Of a stretch of 5,601 nucleotides of DNA, positions 1-4,775 are shown in pieces. A model generated the notes under the pieces. That model saw only the letters and a program-made list of their open reading frames with translations, was not told where the DNA came from and searched no databases. This stretch comes from an uncultured Actinomycetes bacterium (GTDB lineage Bacteria; Actinomycetota; Thermoleophilia; Solirubrobacterales; 70-9), in contig CAMPIP010000159.1 in assembly GCA_946886425.1 (NCBI GenBank), positions 1 to 5,601 of the forward strand. Reading direction: 5' to 3'. Positions within the stretch are counted from its first letter, which is position 1; each line of letters starts with the position of its first letter. Both the position numbers and the translations under genes were made by a program.

Positions 1-41
1 GGGAATGTGCGCGAAGGCGCGCGACATGCAATCTGTTTATT

Positions 42-61
42 GCGCGAGCTTTAGCTCGCGC
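42..61. terminator. Perfect 8-bp hairpin, possible U-less terminator
   Basis: GCGCGAGC (42-49) pairs exactly with GCTCGCGC (54-61) around the loop TTTA. It lies about 85 bp beyond the stop of the minus-strand regulator. No T-run follows the stem on either strand, so this is not a classical intrinsic terminator. Hairpin-only ends have been proposed in actinobacteria, which is the only basis for the call. Confidence 0.3.
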
Positions 62-76
62 TCCAACATCCGAGCT

Positions 77-95
77 GCGGCCCCATAGGGGCCGC
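77..95. terminator. Perfect 8-bp GC hairpin downstream of the regulator stop
   Basis: GCGGCCCC (77-84) pairs exactly with GGGGCCGC (88-95) around the loop ATA. It begins about 50 bp past the regulator's stop codon on the minus strand, a usual place for a transcript end. It lacks a following T-tract on both strands, so the terminator reading is tentative; it may instead be one arm of the larger fold at 1-109. Confidence 0.35.
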
Positions 96-146
96 GCGAA
101 TCAATTCCCGGGGCGACCACCCACCACCCCGCTGCGGTCACCCCCG

Positions 147-740
147 TCAGATCACCTCTTCTCGAGACCAAGGCGTCTCGAAACTCGCCACCCCCACGAT
201 CGCCGCGATCGCTCCCTCGCCTTTCTGGGAGGCCAGCCGCTCGCGACTTTCGGCTTGGATCGAAAGGACCTTGTCGACGGCGCCTTCCATCGTCGCGGTC
301 ACCTCGTTCCAGCCCTGCTCGTCGAGGCGGACCGGCATCCAGTAGAGGATCGTGTCTTCGCGGCGGTCGATCGTGCCGGCCTCGAGGGCCGCTACGGCGC
401 GGTCCATGAAGCTCTGCAGGGTGGCGCCGGAGACGCCGCCGAGCAGGGCGCGGGGGACGCGGCGCCAGATCCGGTCGCCGATGAACGAGCGGGGGGCGGC
501 CTTGTAGAAGTGCTCAGTGGCACCGCGGCGCTTGGCGGTATCGACGAGCTCCAGGCAGCCGCATTCGTCGAGCGCCTTGGTGTGGTAAGCGACGTGGCTC
601 AGGCCGGCGTCGAGCTCGCCGGAGAGCCGGTTGGGGCTGGCGACGCGTTCGGTGAGAATCTCGAGGATCTTGATCCGGAGGGGGTGGGCCAGCGCCTTGA
701 CCAGGCGTTGGTCGATGACTTCGGGGCGGTCTCGGTTCAC
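147..740 (-). CDS. Winged helix-turn-helix transcriptional regulator (ArsR/HTH_20-like)
   Basis: A 197-residue predicted DNA-binding protein. The N-terminal 80 residues form an ArsR-type winged helix: a helix with the typical segment ALAHPLRIKILEIL (16-29), a recognition helix around LSHVAYHTKALDE (47-59), and a wing ending in RRGATEHFYKA (71-81). The remaining ~115 residues are a predicted helical extension (for example 134-170), longer than in classic ~100-residue ArsR metal sensors, and probably mediate dimerisation or ligand binding. The classic ArsR ELCVCDL metal site in the recognition helix is absent; a Cys-Gly-Cys (60-62) sits just after it instead. The GTG start at 740 is chosen because AAGGAG (748-753 on the complement) lies 7 bp upstream. 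The gene is divergent from the zinc operon and shares its 185-bp intergenic region, so cross-regulation is possible but unproven. Its ligand and target are unknown. Confidence 0.85.
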   Translation of the reverse strand: MNRDRPEVIDQRLVKALAHPLRIKILEILTERVASPNRLSGELDAGLSHVAYHTKALDECGCLELVDTAKRRGATEHFYKAAPRSFIGDRIWRRVPRALLGGVSGATLQSFMDRAVAALEAGTIDRREDTILYWMPVRLDEQGWNEVTATMEGAVDKVLSIQAESRERLASQKGEGAIAAIVGVASFETPWSREEVI

Positions 741-747
741 GGGGCGG

Positions 748-753
748 CTCCTT
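748..753 (-). promoter_or_regulatory. Ribosome binding site of the HTH regulator
   Basis: On the minus strand this reads AAGGAG, 7 bp before the GTG at 740. It fixes that GTG as the start. Confidence 0.75.
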
Positions 754-792
754 CGGGAAACGCGGTTTGTCGGGGGACTTTGGGGTAACCCT

Positions 793-827
793 TTGAGTTA
801 CTGCTTAGTCGAATACGTGTTGAGTAA
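793..827. repeat. Direct repeat TTGAGTTA / TTGAGTAA, candidate operator
   Basis: TTGAGTTA (793-800) recurs as TTGAGTAA (820-827), 27 bp apart, with 7 of 8 bases identical. The copies lie between the two divergent genes, in the AT-rich region, and could be binding half-sites for the divergent winged-helix regulator. The spacing is close to but not exactly an integral number of helical turns. The second copy overlaps the candidate -35 element of the zinc operon. Confidence 0.3.
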
Positions 828-849
828 TTGTTTGGATCAGTCGTAAAAG
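820..849 (+). promoter_or_regulatory. Candidate sigma-70-type promoter for the zinc operon
   Basis: TTGAGT (820-825) matches four of six bases of the -35 consensus and TAAAAG (844-849) matches four of six of the -10 consensus, with an 18-bp spacer. Transcription would start near 856, giving a leader of about 70 nt before the GTG at 926. Both matches are modest, and other pairs in this AT-rich stretch cannot be excluded. Confidence 0.3.
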
Positions 850-895
850 CCGCAATTTGGTAGCTAAGAAGCTCTTTACAGGGTCCAAAAGCAAA

Positions 896-910
896 TTGGA
901 TTCATTCTCA
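896..910. promoter_or_regulatory. Candidate Zur box
   Basis: The 15-mer TTGGATTCATTCTCA matches nine of the twelve fixed positions of the 7-1-7 Fur/Zur-type palindrome TGAnAATnATTnTCA. The right half (ATTCTCA) is perfect and the left half is degenerate. It ends 15 bp before the operon's GTG start and just before the ribosome binding site. A Fur-family gene is the last gene of the same operon, so negative autoregulation by zinc-loaded Zur is the natural reading. The imperfect left half keeps this a candidate. Confidence 0.45.
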
Positions 911-912
911 TT

Positions 913-916
913 AGGA
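913..916 (+). promoter_or_regulatory. Ribosome binding site that decides the start of the fusion gene
   Basis: AGGA lies 9 bp before the GTG at 926. The frame stays open back to a TTG at 857, but the extra 23 codons are AT-rich and contain the Zur-like box, and no good binding site precedes the TTG. The second permease also begins directly with FEPFQ after its start, matching the GTG choice here. Confidence 0.6.
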
Positions 917-925
917 TCGGGGTCC

Positions 926-2725
926 GTGGACGCCCTGTTCGAGCCCTTCCAGCTTCCCTTCGCGCAGCGAGGCCTGTTGGAGGTCCTGATCCTGGCGATA
1001 CCGGCTGGCCTGCTCGGCACCTGGATCGTCCTGCGCGGCCTCGCCTTCTTCTCGCACGCGGTGGGTACCGCCGCCTTCCCCGGCCTGGTCCTCGCCGACG
1101 GTCTCGGTTTCGGGGCGGGCCTGGGCGCCTTTGGGGCGGCGCTGCTGTTCACCGGCGGCAACGCCGCCCTGAGCAGGGGCCGGGACCGCGAGCGGGACAG
1201 CGTCGTCGCCCTCGTCCTCGTCGCCTGCCTGGCCGCCGGCGTGATCCTCGCCAGCGACGTGTTCGGCTCCGGGGCCAACGTCGAGACCCTGCTGTTCGGC
1301 AGCCTCCTGCTCGTCGATGGCGGCGACATCGCCCTCGCGGCCGGCGCCGCCGCGGCGACTTTGCTGGCCTCGGCCCTGGTCGGTCGGCGCTGGCTGGCCC
1401 TGGGCTTCGATCCCGGCTCCGCCGTCGCCGGCGCGCGGGAGAGGCGCCTCCTCGACGCGCTGCTGCTGGTGCTGATCGCGCTGGCGACGACGGCGGCGGT
1501 CTCGGTCGTCGGGGCGCTGCTGGTCGCGGCCCTGTTCGTCGTCCCGGCGGCGACGACGCGCCTCTTCGCGCGCCGGCTGCTCGGCTGGCAGCTCGCCACC
1601 GTCGCCCTGGTCGCGCTGGAGGGCGCCCTCGGCCTCTGGCTCTCGGTCAAGACCGACGCCCCGCCCGGGGCGACGATCGCCTGCGTCGCCGGCGCCGTCT
1701 TCGCGATCGCCGCAGCGGCGAAGGCGCTGGCGACGGTGCGGGTCGCGCGCACGGTAGCGGTGGCCCTGGTCGCCCTTGCCGGCCTGACCCTGGCGGGTTG
1801 CGCCGACTCCGGGTCGAGCGACGGCAAGGTCGACGTCGTCGCCACCACGACCCAGATCGGCGACTTCGTCCGCGAGGTCGGCGGCAACGCCGTCTCCGTC
1901 GACCAGATCCTGCAGCCGAACACCGACCCGCACGACTACGAGCCGCGCCCGAGCGACGTCGAGGCCGTCGCCACCGCCCAACTGGTCTTCGTCAACGGCG
2001 ACGAGCTCGACCACTGGATCGACCAGGTCGTCGACGACAGCGGCAGCGACGCCGGCGTCATCGACCTCGGCGCCGTCGTCCCGGAGCGGTTGCCGGGCGA
2101 GGGCGACGAGCACGAGGAGGAGGCGCACGACCACGAAGACGAGGGCCACGACCAAGGCGAGTCCGAGTACGACCCCCACTGGTGGCACGACCCGCGCAAC
2201 GCCGAGGCCGCCGTGCGCGAGATCGAGCGCCGGCTGATCGCCGCCGACCCGGCTCAGGCCGAGACCTTCCGCCGCAACGCCGATGCCTACCTCGCCCGCC
2301 TGCGGGCGCTCGACGCCGGCATCGCCCGCTGCGTCGACTCGGTGCCACCCGGCCAGCGCAAGCTGGTCACCGACCACGACGCCTTCGGCTACTTCGCCAA
2401 CCGCTACGGCCTCGAGGTGGTTGGGGCGGTGATCCCCTCGCAGACGACCCAGGCCCAGCCCTCCGCCAAGGACCTCAGCGATCTCGCCGCCCTGATCGAG
2501 CGCGAGGGCGTCAAGGCGGTCTTCCCGGAGAGCTCGCTCAACTCCCGGGCCGCCGACGCGATCGCCCGCCAGACCGGGGGCTCGGTCGACTACACGCTCT
2601 ACGGCGACACGCTCGGGCCGGCCGATTCGGACGGCGCCACCTACATGACCATGGAGGCGGCGAACGCCGACGCCGTCCTCCGCGGCCTCACCGGAGGGAA
2701 GCGCGGTTGCCCGCTCAACCCCTGA
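926..2725 (+). CDS. Zinc ABC transporter permease fused to zinc-binding lipoprotein (ZnuB-ZnuA fusion)
   Basis: A 599-residue fusion (numbered from the GTG at 926). Residues 1-270 are an ABC-3 family permease with about eight hydrophobic spans, the FPGLVLA motif (51-57), LLFG (122-125), GALLVAALFVVPAATTR (196-212) and the PPGAT turn (246-250). Residues 271-291 form a lipoprotein-type signal segment (two Arg, hydrophobic core) with lipobox LTLAGC, Cys292. The rest is a ZnuA-type (cluster A-I) binding protein: metal ligands His336 (in NTDPHDYEP), His418/His421 (HWWHDP), His484 (TDHDAF) and Asp561 (LYGD), plus an acidic His-rich loop at about 393-416 typical of zinc-specific members. His at the third position, rather than the Glu of manganese proteins, supports zinc. 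Cys469 and Cys595 could form a disulfide. Normally permease and binding protein are separate; here no stop or frameshift divides them. It leads the operon and overlaps the ATPase gene by 19 bp. Confidence 0.88.
   Translation: MDALFEPFQLPFAQRGLLEVLILAIPAGLLGTWIVLRGLAFFSHAVGTAAFPGLVLADGLGFGAGLGAFGAALLFTGGNAALSRGRDRERDSVVALVLVACLAAGVILASDVFGSGANVETLLFGSLLLVDGGDIALAAGAAAATLLASALVGRRWLALGFDPGSAVAGARERRLLDALLLVLIALATTAAVSVVGALLVAALFVVPAATTRLFARRLLGWQLATVALVALEGALGLWLSVKTDAPPGATIACVAGAVFAIAAAAKALATVRVARTVAVALVALAGLTLAGCADSGSSDGKVDVVATTTQIGDFVREVGGNAVSVDQILQPNTDPHDYEPRPSDVEAVATAQLVFVNGDELDHWIDQVVDDSGSDAGVIDLGAVVPERLPGEGDEHEEEAHDHEDEGHDQGESEYDPHWWHDPRNAEAAVREIERRLIAADPAQAETFRRNADAYLARLRALDAGIARCVDSVPPGQRKLVTDHDAFGYFANRYGLEVVGAVIPSQTTQAQPSAKDLSDLAALIEREGVKAVFPESSLNSRAADAIARQTGGSVDYTLYGDTLGPADSDGATYMTMEAANADAVLRGLTGGKRGCPLNP
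936..951 (+). repeat. 16-bp stretch shared by the two permease starts, copy 1
   Basis: TGTTCGAGCCCTTCCA (936-951) is identical to 3466-3481. Both copies encode FEPFQ at the beginning of a permease domain, so this is conserved coding sequence between paralogs rather than a mobile repeat. Confidence 0.6.
1736..2725 (+). other. Candidate nested zinc-binding lipoprotein with its own start (ZnuA portion)
   Basis: An in-frame GTG at 1736 falls exactly where a free ZnuA lipoprotein would begin. From it one reads a compact signal peptide (RVAR, then a hydrophobic stretch of about 14 residues, then LTLAGC with the Cys codon at 1799-1801), giving a 329-residue precursor and a mature protein of 308 residues, normal for this family. 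A weak AAGG (1721-1724) lies 11 bp upstream. So the binding domain may be made only as part of the fusion, made separately by internal initiation, or released from the fusion by signal peptidase II. The sequence alone cannot decide between these. Confidence 0.4.
2693..2698 (+). promoter_or_regulatory. Ribosome binding site of the ATPase gene
   Basis: GGAGGG lies within the end of the fusion gene, 8 bp before the TTG at 2707. It selects that TTG over the later CTG at 2722, which would be 23 bp away. Confidence 0.7.
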
Positions 2726-3462
2726 TTGAGGCCGCCGGCCTCGACCTCGGATACGGCGGCGGCCCGCCCGCCGTCACCGGGGTCTCCTTCGCGCTTGCGG
2801 CGGGGGAGCGGCTGGCCCTGCTCGGCCCCAACGGCGGCGGCAAGACGACGATCCTGCGGGCGATCCTCGGCGAGTTGCGACCGCTGGCCGGCGGCCTCCG
2901 GGTTTCGGCCTCCTGCGGCACGGTGCCCCAGACCGAGCGCTCGCGCCTCGACTATCCGGTCTCCGCCCTCGAAGTGGCGACGATGGGCTCGCTCTCGAGG
3001 CTGCCCTGGTGGCGCCGTCCCGGCCGCGCCGAGCGCGACTCGGCACGCCGGGCGCTGGAGCGGGTCGGGATGGGCGACCTCGCCGATGCCACCTTCGGCG
3101 AGCTCTCGGGCGGCCAGCGCCAGCGGGTCCTGATCGCCCGCGCCCTCGTCCAGGAGGCGACGGTGCTGCTGATGGACGAGCCTTTCACCGGCCTCGATCG
3201 CGCCGCCGCCGAGCGGCTGGAAGCGCTGATCGCCGCCCTCGCCGGCGAAGGACACGGCATCGTCATCGCCACCCACGATCTCGAGCAGGCCGGGCGCTGG
3301 GACTCGGTGCTCTGCCTCAACGGGCGCCAGATCGCCGTCGGGCCGCCGGCAACGACCCTCGACCGCTGGGTCCTCGAAGCCACCTACGGCGGCGCCATCG
3401 TCGAGATCCCGGGCGGCGGTGGCAGGGCCGTCCTCCCTCCGCACCATCACCCCCGTCACTGA
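2707..3462 (+). CDS. znuC: Zinc ABC transporter ATP-binding protein (ZnuC-like)
   Basis: A 251-residue cytoplasmic ATPase that energises zinc import. The full ABC set is present: Walker A GPNGGGKTT (40-48), Q-loop Gln75 (TVPQ), signature LSGGQRQR (133-140), Walker B VLLMDEP (153-159) with catalytic Glu158, D-loop GLD (162-164) and switch His190 (ATHD). The segment LDYPVSALEVATMG (81-94) after the Q-loop is typical of metal-type (Mn/Zn/Fe) ABC ATPases. The TTG at 2707 is chosen because of the GGAGGG 8 bp upstream; it overlaps the fusion gene by 19 bp, suggesting translational coupling. It is the only ATPase here, so a homodimer would have to serve both permeases. The C-terminus ends in a short His cluster (HHHPRH), perhaps metal-binding, though this is not a known requirement of the family. 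The family call is very secure; zinc specificity comes from the neighbours. Confidence 0.92.
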   Translation: MPAQPLIEAAGLDLGYGGGPPAVTGVSFALAAGERLALLGPNGGGKTTILRAILGELRPLAGGLRVSASCGTVPQTERSRLDYPVSALEVATMGSLSRLPWWRRPGRAERDSARRALERVGMGDLADATFGELSGGQRQRVLIARALVQEATVLLMDEPFTGLDRAAAERLEALIAALAGEGHGIVIATHDLEQAGRWDSVLCLNGRQIAVGPPATTLDRWVLEATYGGAIVEIPGGGGRAVLPPHHHPRH

Positions 3463-3464
3463 CC

Positions 3465-4307
3465 GTGTTCGAGCCCTTCCAAGAAGCGTTCATGCAGCGG
3501 GCGATCGCCGAGATGACCCTGCTCGGGCTGGCCGGCGGAGCGCTCGGCTGCTGGGTCGTCCTCTACGAGTTCTCCTACGCGGCCGAGTCGCTCGCCCACT
3601 CGCTGTTCCCGGGCCTGGTGCTGGCGGCGCTGGCCGGCCTTCCCCTGCTGCTCGGCGGCGCCCCGGCGGTGGTCGTCGCGGCGCTCGCGATCGCGCTGGT
3701 CTCGCGGGCGCGAGGGGTCGACCGGGACGTCGGCGTCGCCATCGTCGTCACCACGATGTTCGGCCTCGGCGTCCTCCTCGCCCTCTCGCCGGACTCGCCG
3801 CCCGGCGTCTCGAGCCTGCTCTTCGGCGACATCCTCGGGCCTACCGACACCGATCTCGCCGCCGCCGCGGCGCTGGTCGCGGTGGTCGGCGGGGCGCTCT
3901 GGTTCCTGCACGGTCGCTTGCTCGCCACCGGCTTCGACCACGGCTCGGCCCGGTCGCTGGGGGTCTCGCCGGCGGTCTTCGAGGCGGCGCTGCTGGTCCT
4001 CCTGGCGGCGGCGGTCGTCGTCGCCGTCCAGGGCCTCGGCAACCTGCTCGTGGTCGCCGTCTTCGTCGGTCCCGCCGCCGCGGCCCGGCAGCTGACCGGC
4101 CGGATCGTGCCGATGATCCTCACCGCCGCCGCGATCGCCGTGCTCGCCGGCCTCGCCGGCCTCTATCTCTCCTACTACGCGGGAACCGCCGGCGGCGCCT
4201 CGGTGGCGCTGGCGATCGTGGCCTTCTTCCTGGTGTCCCTGGGCCTCGGACGACTGCGGCGCCTGAGCCCGTCGAGGCGCGCGATCGCGAGGGCTACGAT
4301 CGTCTGA
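3465..4307 (+). CDS. znuB: Second ABC-3 family metal permease (ZnuB-like)
   Basis: A 280-residue integral membrane protein with about eight hydrophobic spans, the usual size for ZnuB/MntB-type permeases. Family features: FMQRAI (9-14), SLAHSLFPGLVLAAL (42-56), SSLLFGDILGPT (116-127), and VVAVFVGPAAAARQL (196-210) before the last spans. It is clearly paralogous to the permease half of the first operon gene (FEPFQ start, LFPGLVLA versus FPGLVLA, SLLFG versus TLLFG, GFDHGSA versus GFDPGSA). The GTG at 3465 follows the ATPase stop by 2 bp. No good Shine-Dalgarno is visible, so translation probably depends on coupling; an in-frame ATG at 3492 is an alternative but would remove the conserved FEPFQ segment. 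Having two diverged permeases with one ATPase suggests a heterodimeric channel. Confidence 0.9.
   Translation: MFEPFQEAFMQRAIAEMTLLGLAGGALGCWVVLYEFSYAAESLAHSLFPGLVLAALAGLPLLLGGAPAVVVAALAIALVSRARGVDRDVGVAIVVTTMFGLGVLLALSPDSPPGVSSLLFGDILGPTDTDLAAAAALVAVVGGALWFLHGRLLATGFDHGSARSLGVSPAVFEAALLVLLAAAVVVAVQGLGNLLVVAVFVGPAAAARQLTGRIVPMILTAAAIAVLAGLAGLYLSYYAGTAGGASVALAIVAFFLVSLGLGRLRRLSPSRRAIARATIV
3466..3481 (+). repeat. 16-bp stretch shared by the two permease starts, copy 2
   Basis: Identical to 936-951 and in the same reading frame relative to the permease domain. It supports the GTG at 3465 as the true start. Confidence 0.6.
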
Positions 4308-4308
4308 G

Positions 4309-4764
4309 ATGACCGCCGCGACCGGAACCAGCTGGGCCGAGCACGCCCTCAGCGCCCTGCAGGAGGCGGGCTACCGGCGCGGCGGCGCCCGCACCGCGGT
4401 CGTCGAAGCCCTCGCCCGCCACAACTGCGCCGTCACGGCCCTCGAGCTCGACGACGAGCTGCGCCGCCGCCGGCCTCCGGTCGGCCGCGCCAGCGTCTAC
4501 CGCGCCCTCGAGCAGCTCGAGGAGCTGGGTCTGGTCCAGCGGATCGAGGTCTGCCGCGGCACCGCCGGCTACGAGCGCATCGACCCCGACGGCCACCATC
4601 ACCACCACGCGATCTGCCGCGACTGCGGCCGCATGGTTCCCTTCGAGGACCCAACCCTCGAGCGCGCCATCGGCGAGCTCTCGAAGTCACTCAGCTTCGA
4701 CGTCACCGAGCACGATGTCGTCCTCCGCGGCCATTGCGAGCGCTGCGCCCGCCCGGCCGCCTAG
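4309..4764 (+). CDS. zur: Fur-family metalloregulator, probably zinc uptake regulator Zur
   Basis: A 151-residue Fur-family repressor, normal length. The N-terminal winged helix spans about 10-90, with LQEAGYRRGGARTAVVEAL (17-35) and the recognition helix around RASVYRALEQLEELGLV (60-76). The C-terminal dimerisation and metal domain carries a five-His run HHHHH (96-100), then CRDC (Cys103, Cys106) and CERC (Cys143, Cys146), the two CxxC pairs that hold the structural zinc. Further candidate regulatory ligands are Glu113, His135 and His142. The ATG lies 1 bp after the upstream permease stop; GAGGG (4289-4293) is about 15 bp away, so coupling is likely. Position at the end of a zinc-uptake operon makes Zur much more likely than Fur, Mur or PerR. 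With a Zur-like box before the first gene, it probably represses its own operon when zinc is sufficient. Confidence 0.9.
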   Translation: MTAATGTSWAEHALSALQEAGYRRGGARTAVVEALARHNCAVTALELDDELRRRRPPVGRASVYRALEQLEELGLVQRIEVCRGTAGYERIDPDGHHHHHAICRDCGRMVPFEDPTLERAIGELSKSLSFDVTEHDVVLRGHCERCARPAA

Positions 4765-4775
4765 CAGCGGGCTAG
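4761..4775. repeat. Small inverted repeat holding both convergent stop codons
   Basis: CTAGC (4761-4765) and GCTAG (4771-4775) are complementary around AGCGG. The TAG stop of zur (4762-4764) and the TAG stop of the minus-strand peptidase gene (complement of 4772-4774) both lie in the arms. Only 7 bp separate the two genes. A 5-bp stem without a T-run is too weak to call a terminator with confidence. Confidence 0.35.

Larger units (their letters stand above)
1..109. other. Non-coding region with three hairpins and a possible closing helix
   Basis: No credible gene is seen between the window edge and the stop of the minus-strand regulator at 147. The stretch holds three inverted repeats: 5-13 with 18-27 (nine pairs, one bulged G at 23, loop AAGG), 42-49 with 54-61 (eight perfect pairs, loop TTTA), and 77-84 with 88-95 (eight perfect pairs, loop ATA). 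The outermost bases GGGAAT (1-6) are complementary to ATTCCC (104-109) and could close the three arms into one domain, although bases 5-6 are then shared with arm 1. An alternative small stem GCAAT (28-32)/ATTGC (39-43) competes with arm 2. This may be a structured RNA, a cluster of transcription-end hairpins, or partly chance in GC-rich DNA. Orientation is unknown. It is not a tRNA: the T-arm and anticodon-arm arrangement is absent. Confidence 0.3.
741..925. promoter_or_regulatory. AT-rich divergent intergenic control region
   Basis: This 185-bp gap separates the minus-strand regulator from the plus-strand zinc operon. From about 780 to 915 the base composition drops clearly below that of the surrounding genes, as expected of a regulatory region. 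It holds a small palindrome GGGTAACCC (783-791), the direct repeat TTGAGTTA/TTGAGTAA, a weak promoter candidate, and a Zur-like box next to the operon start; each is listed separately. Any promoter for the divergent regulator must also lie here, but no convincing minus-strand -35/-10 pair was found. Confidence 0.7.

Noticed and set aside
1..109. tRNA or CRISPR array in the hairpin-rich left end
   Set aside because: No TTCGA-type T-loop, anticodon arm of the right size or CCA end is present, and the hairpins differ from each other, with no repeat-spacer pattern.
783..791. GGGTAACCC palindrome as a distinct operator
   Set aside because: Only four pairs around one central base, single copy, and not linked to any known regulator site; mentioned only as part of the intergenic region.
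857..925. TTG at 857 as the start of the fusion gene, adding 23 residues
   Set aside because: The extra codons are AT-rich and unlike the rest of the gene, contain the Zur-like box and the AGGA binding site for the GTG at 926, and have no counterpart in the second permease.
911..2377. Long open frame on the minus strand opposite the fusion gene (and similar long frames over 805-1923 and 2641-3459)
   Set aside because: These are by-products of extreme GC content opposite real genes. Their translations are Arg/Gly/Ala/Asp-rich without domains, while the plus-strand frames encode recognisable transporter proteins.
1798..2706. Upstream extension of the ATPase frame back to 1798
   Set aside because: The extension overlaps the binding-protein coding region in another frame and reads as low-complexity Arg-rich sequence; the TTG at 2707 has a strong ribosome binding site and gives the normal family length.
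926..4764. Manganese rather than zinc as the substrate
   Set aside because: The binding domain has His at the third ligand position and a His/acidic loop, and the regulator is of the Fur/Zur family with no MntR-type gene nearby. Zinc fits better, though metal specificity is not proven by sequence.
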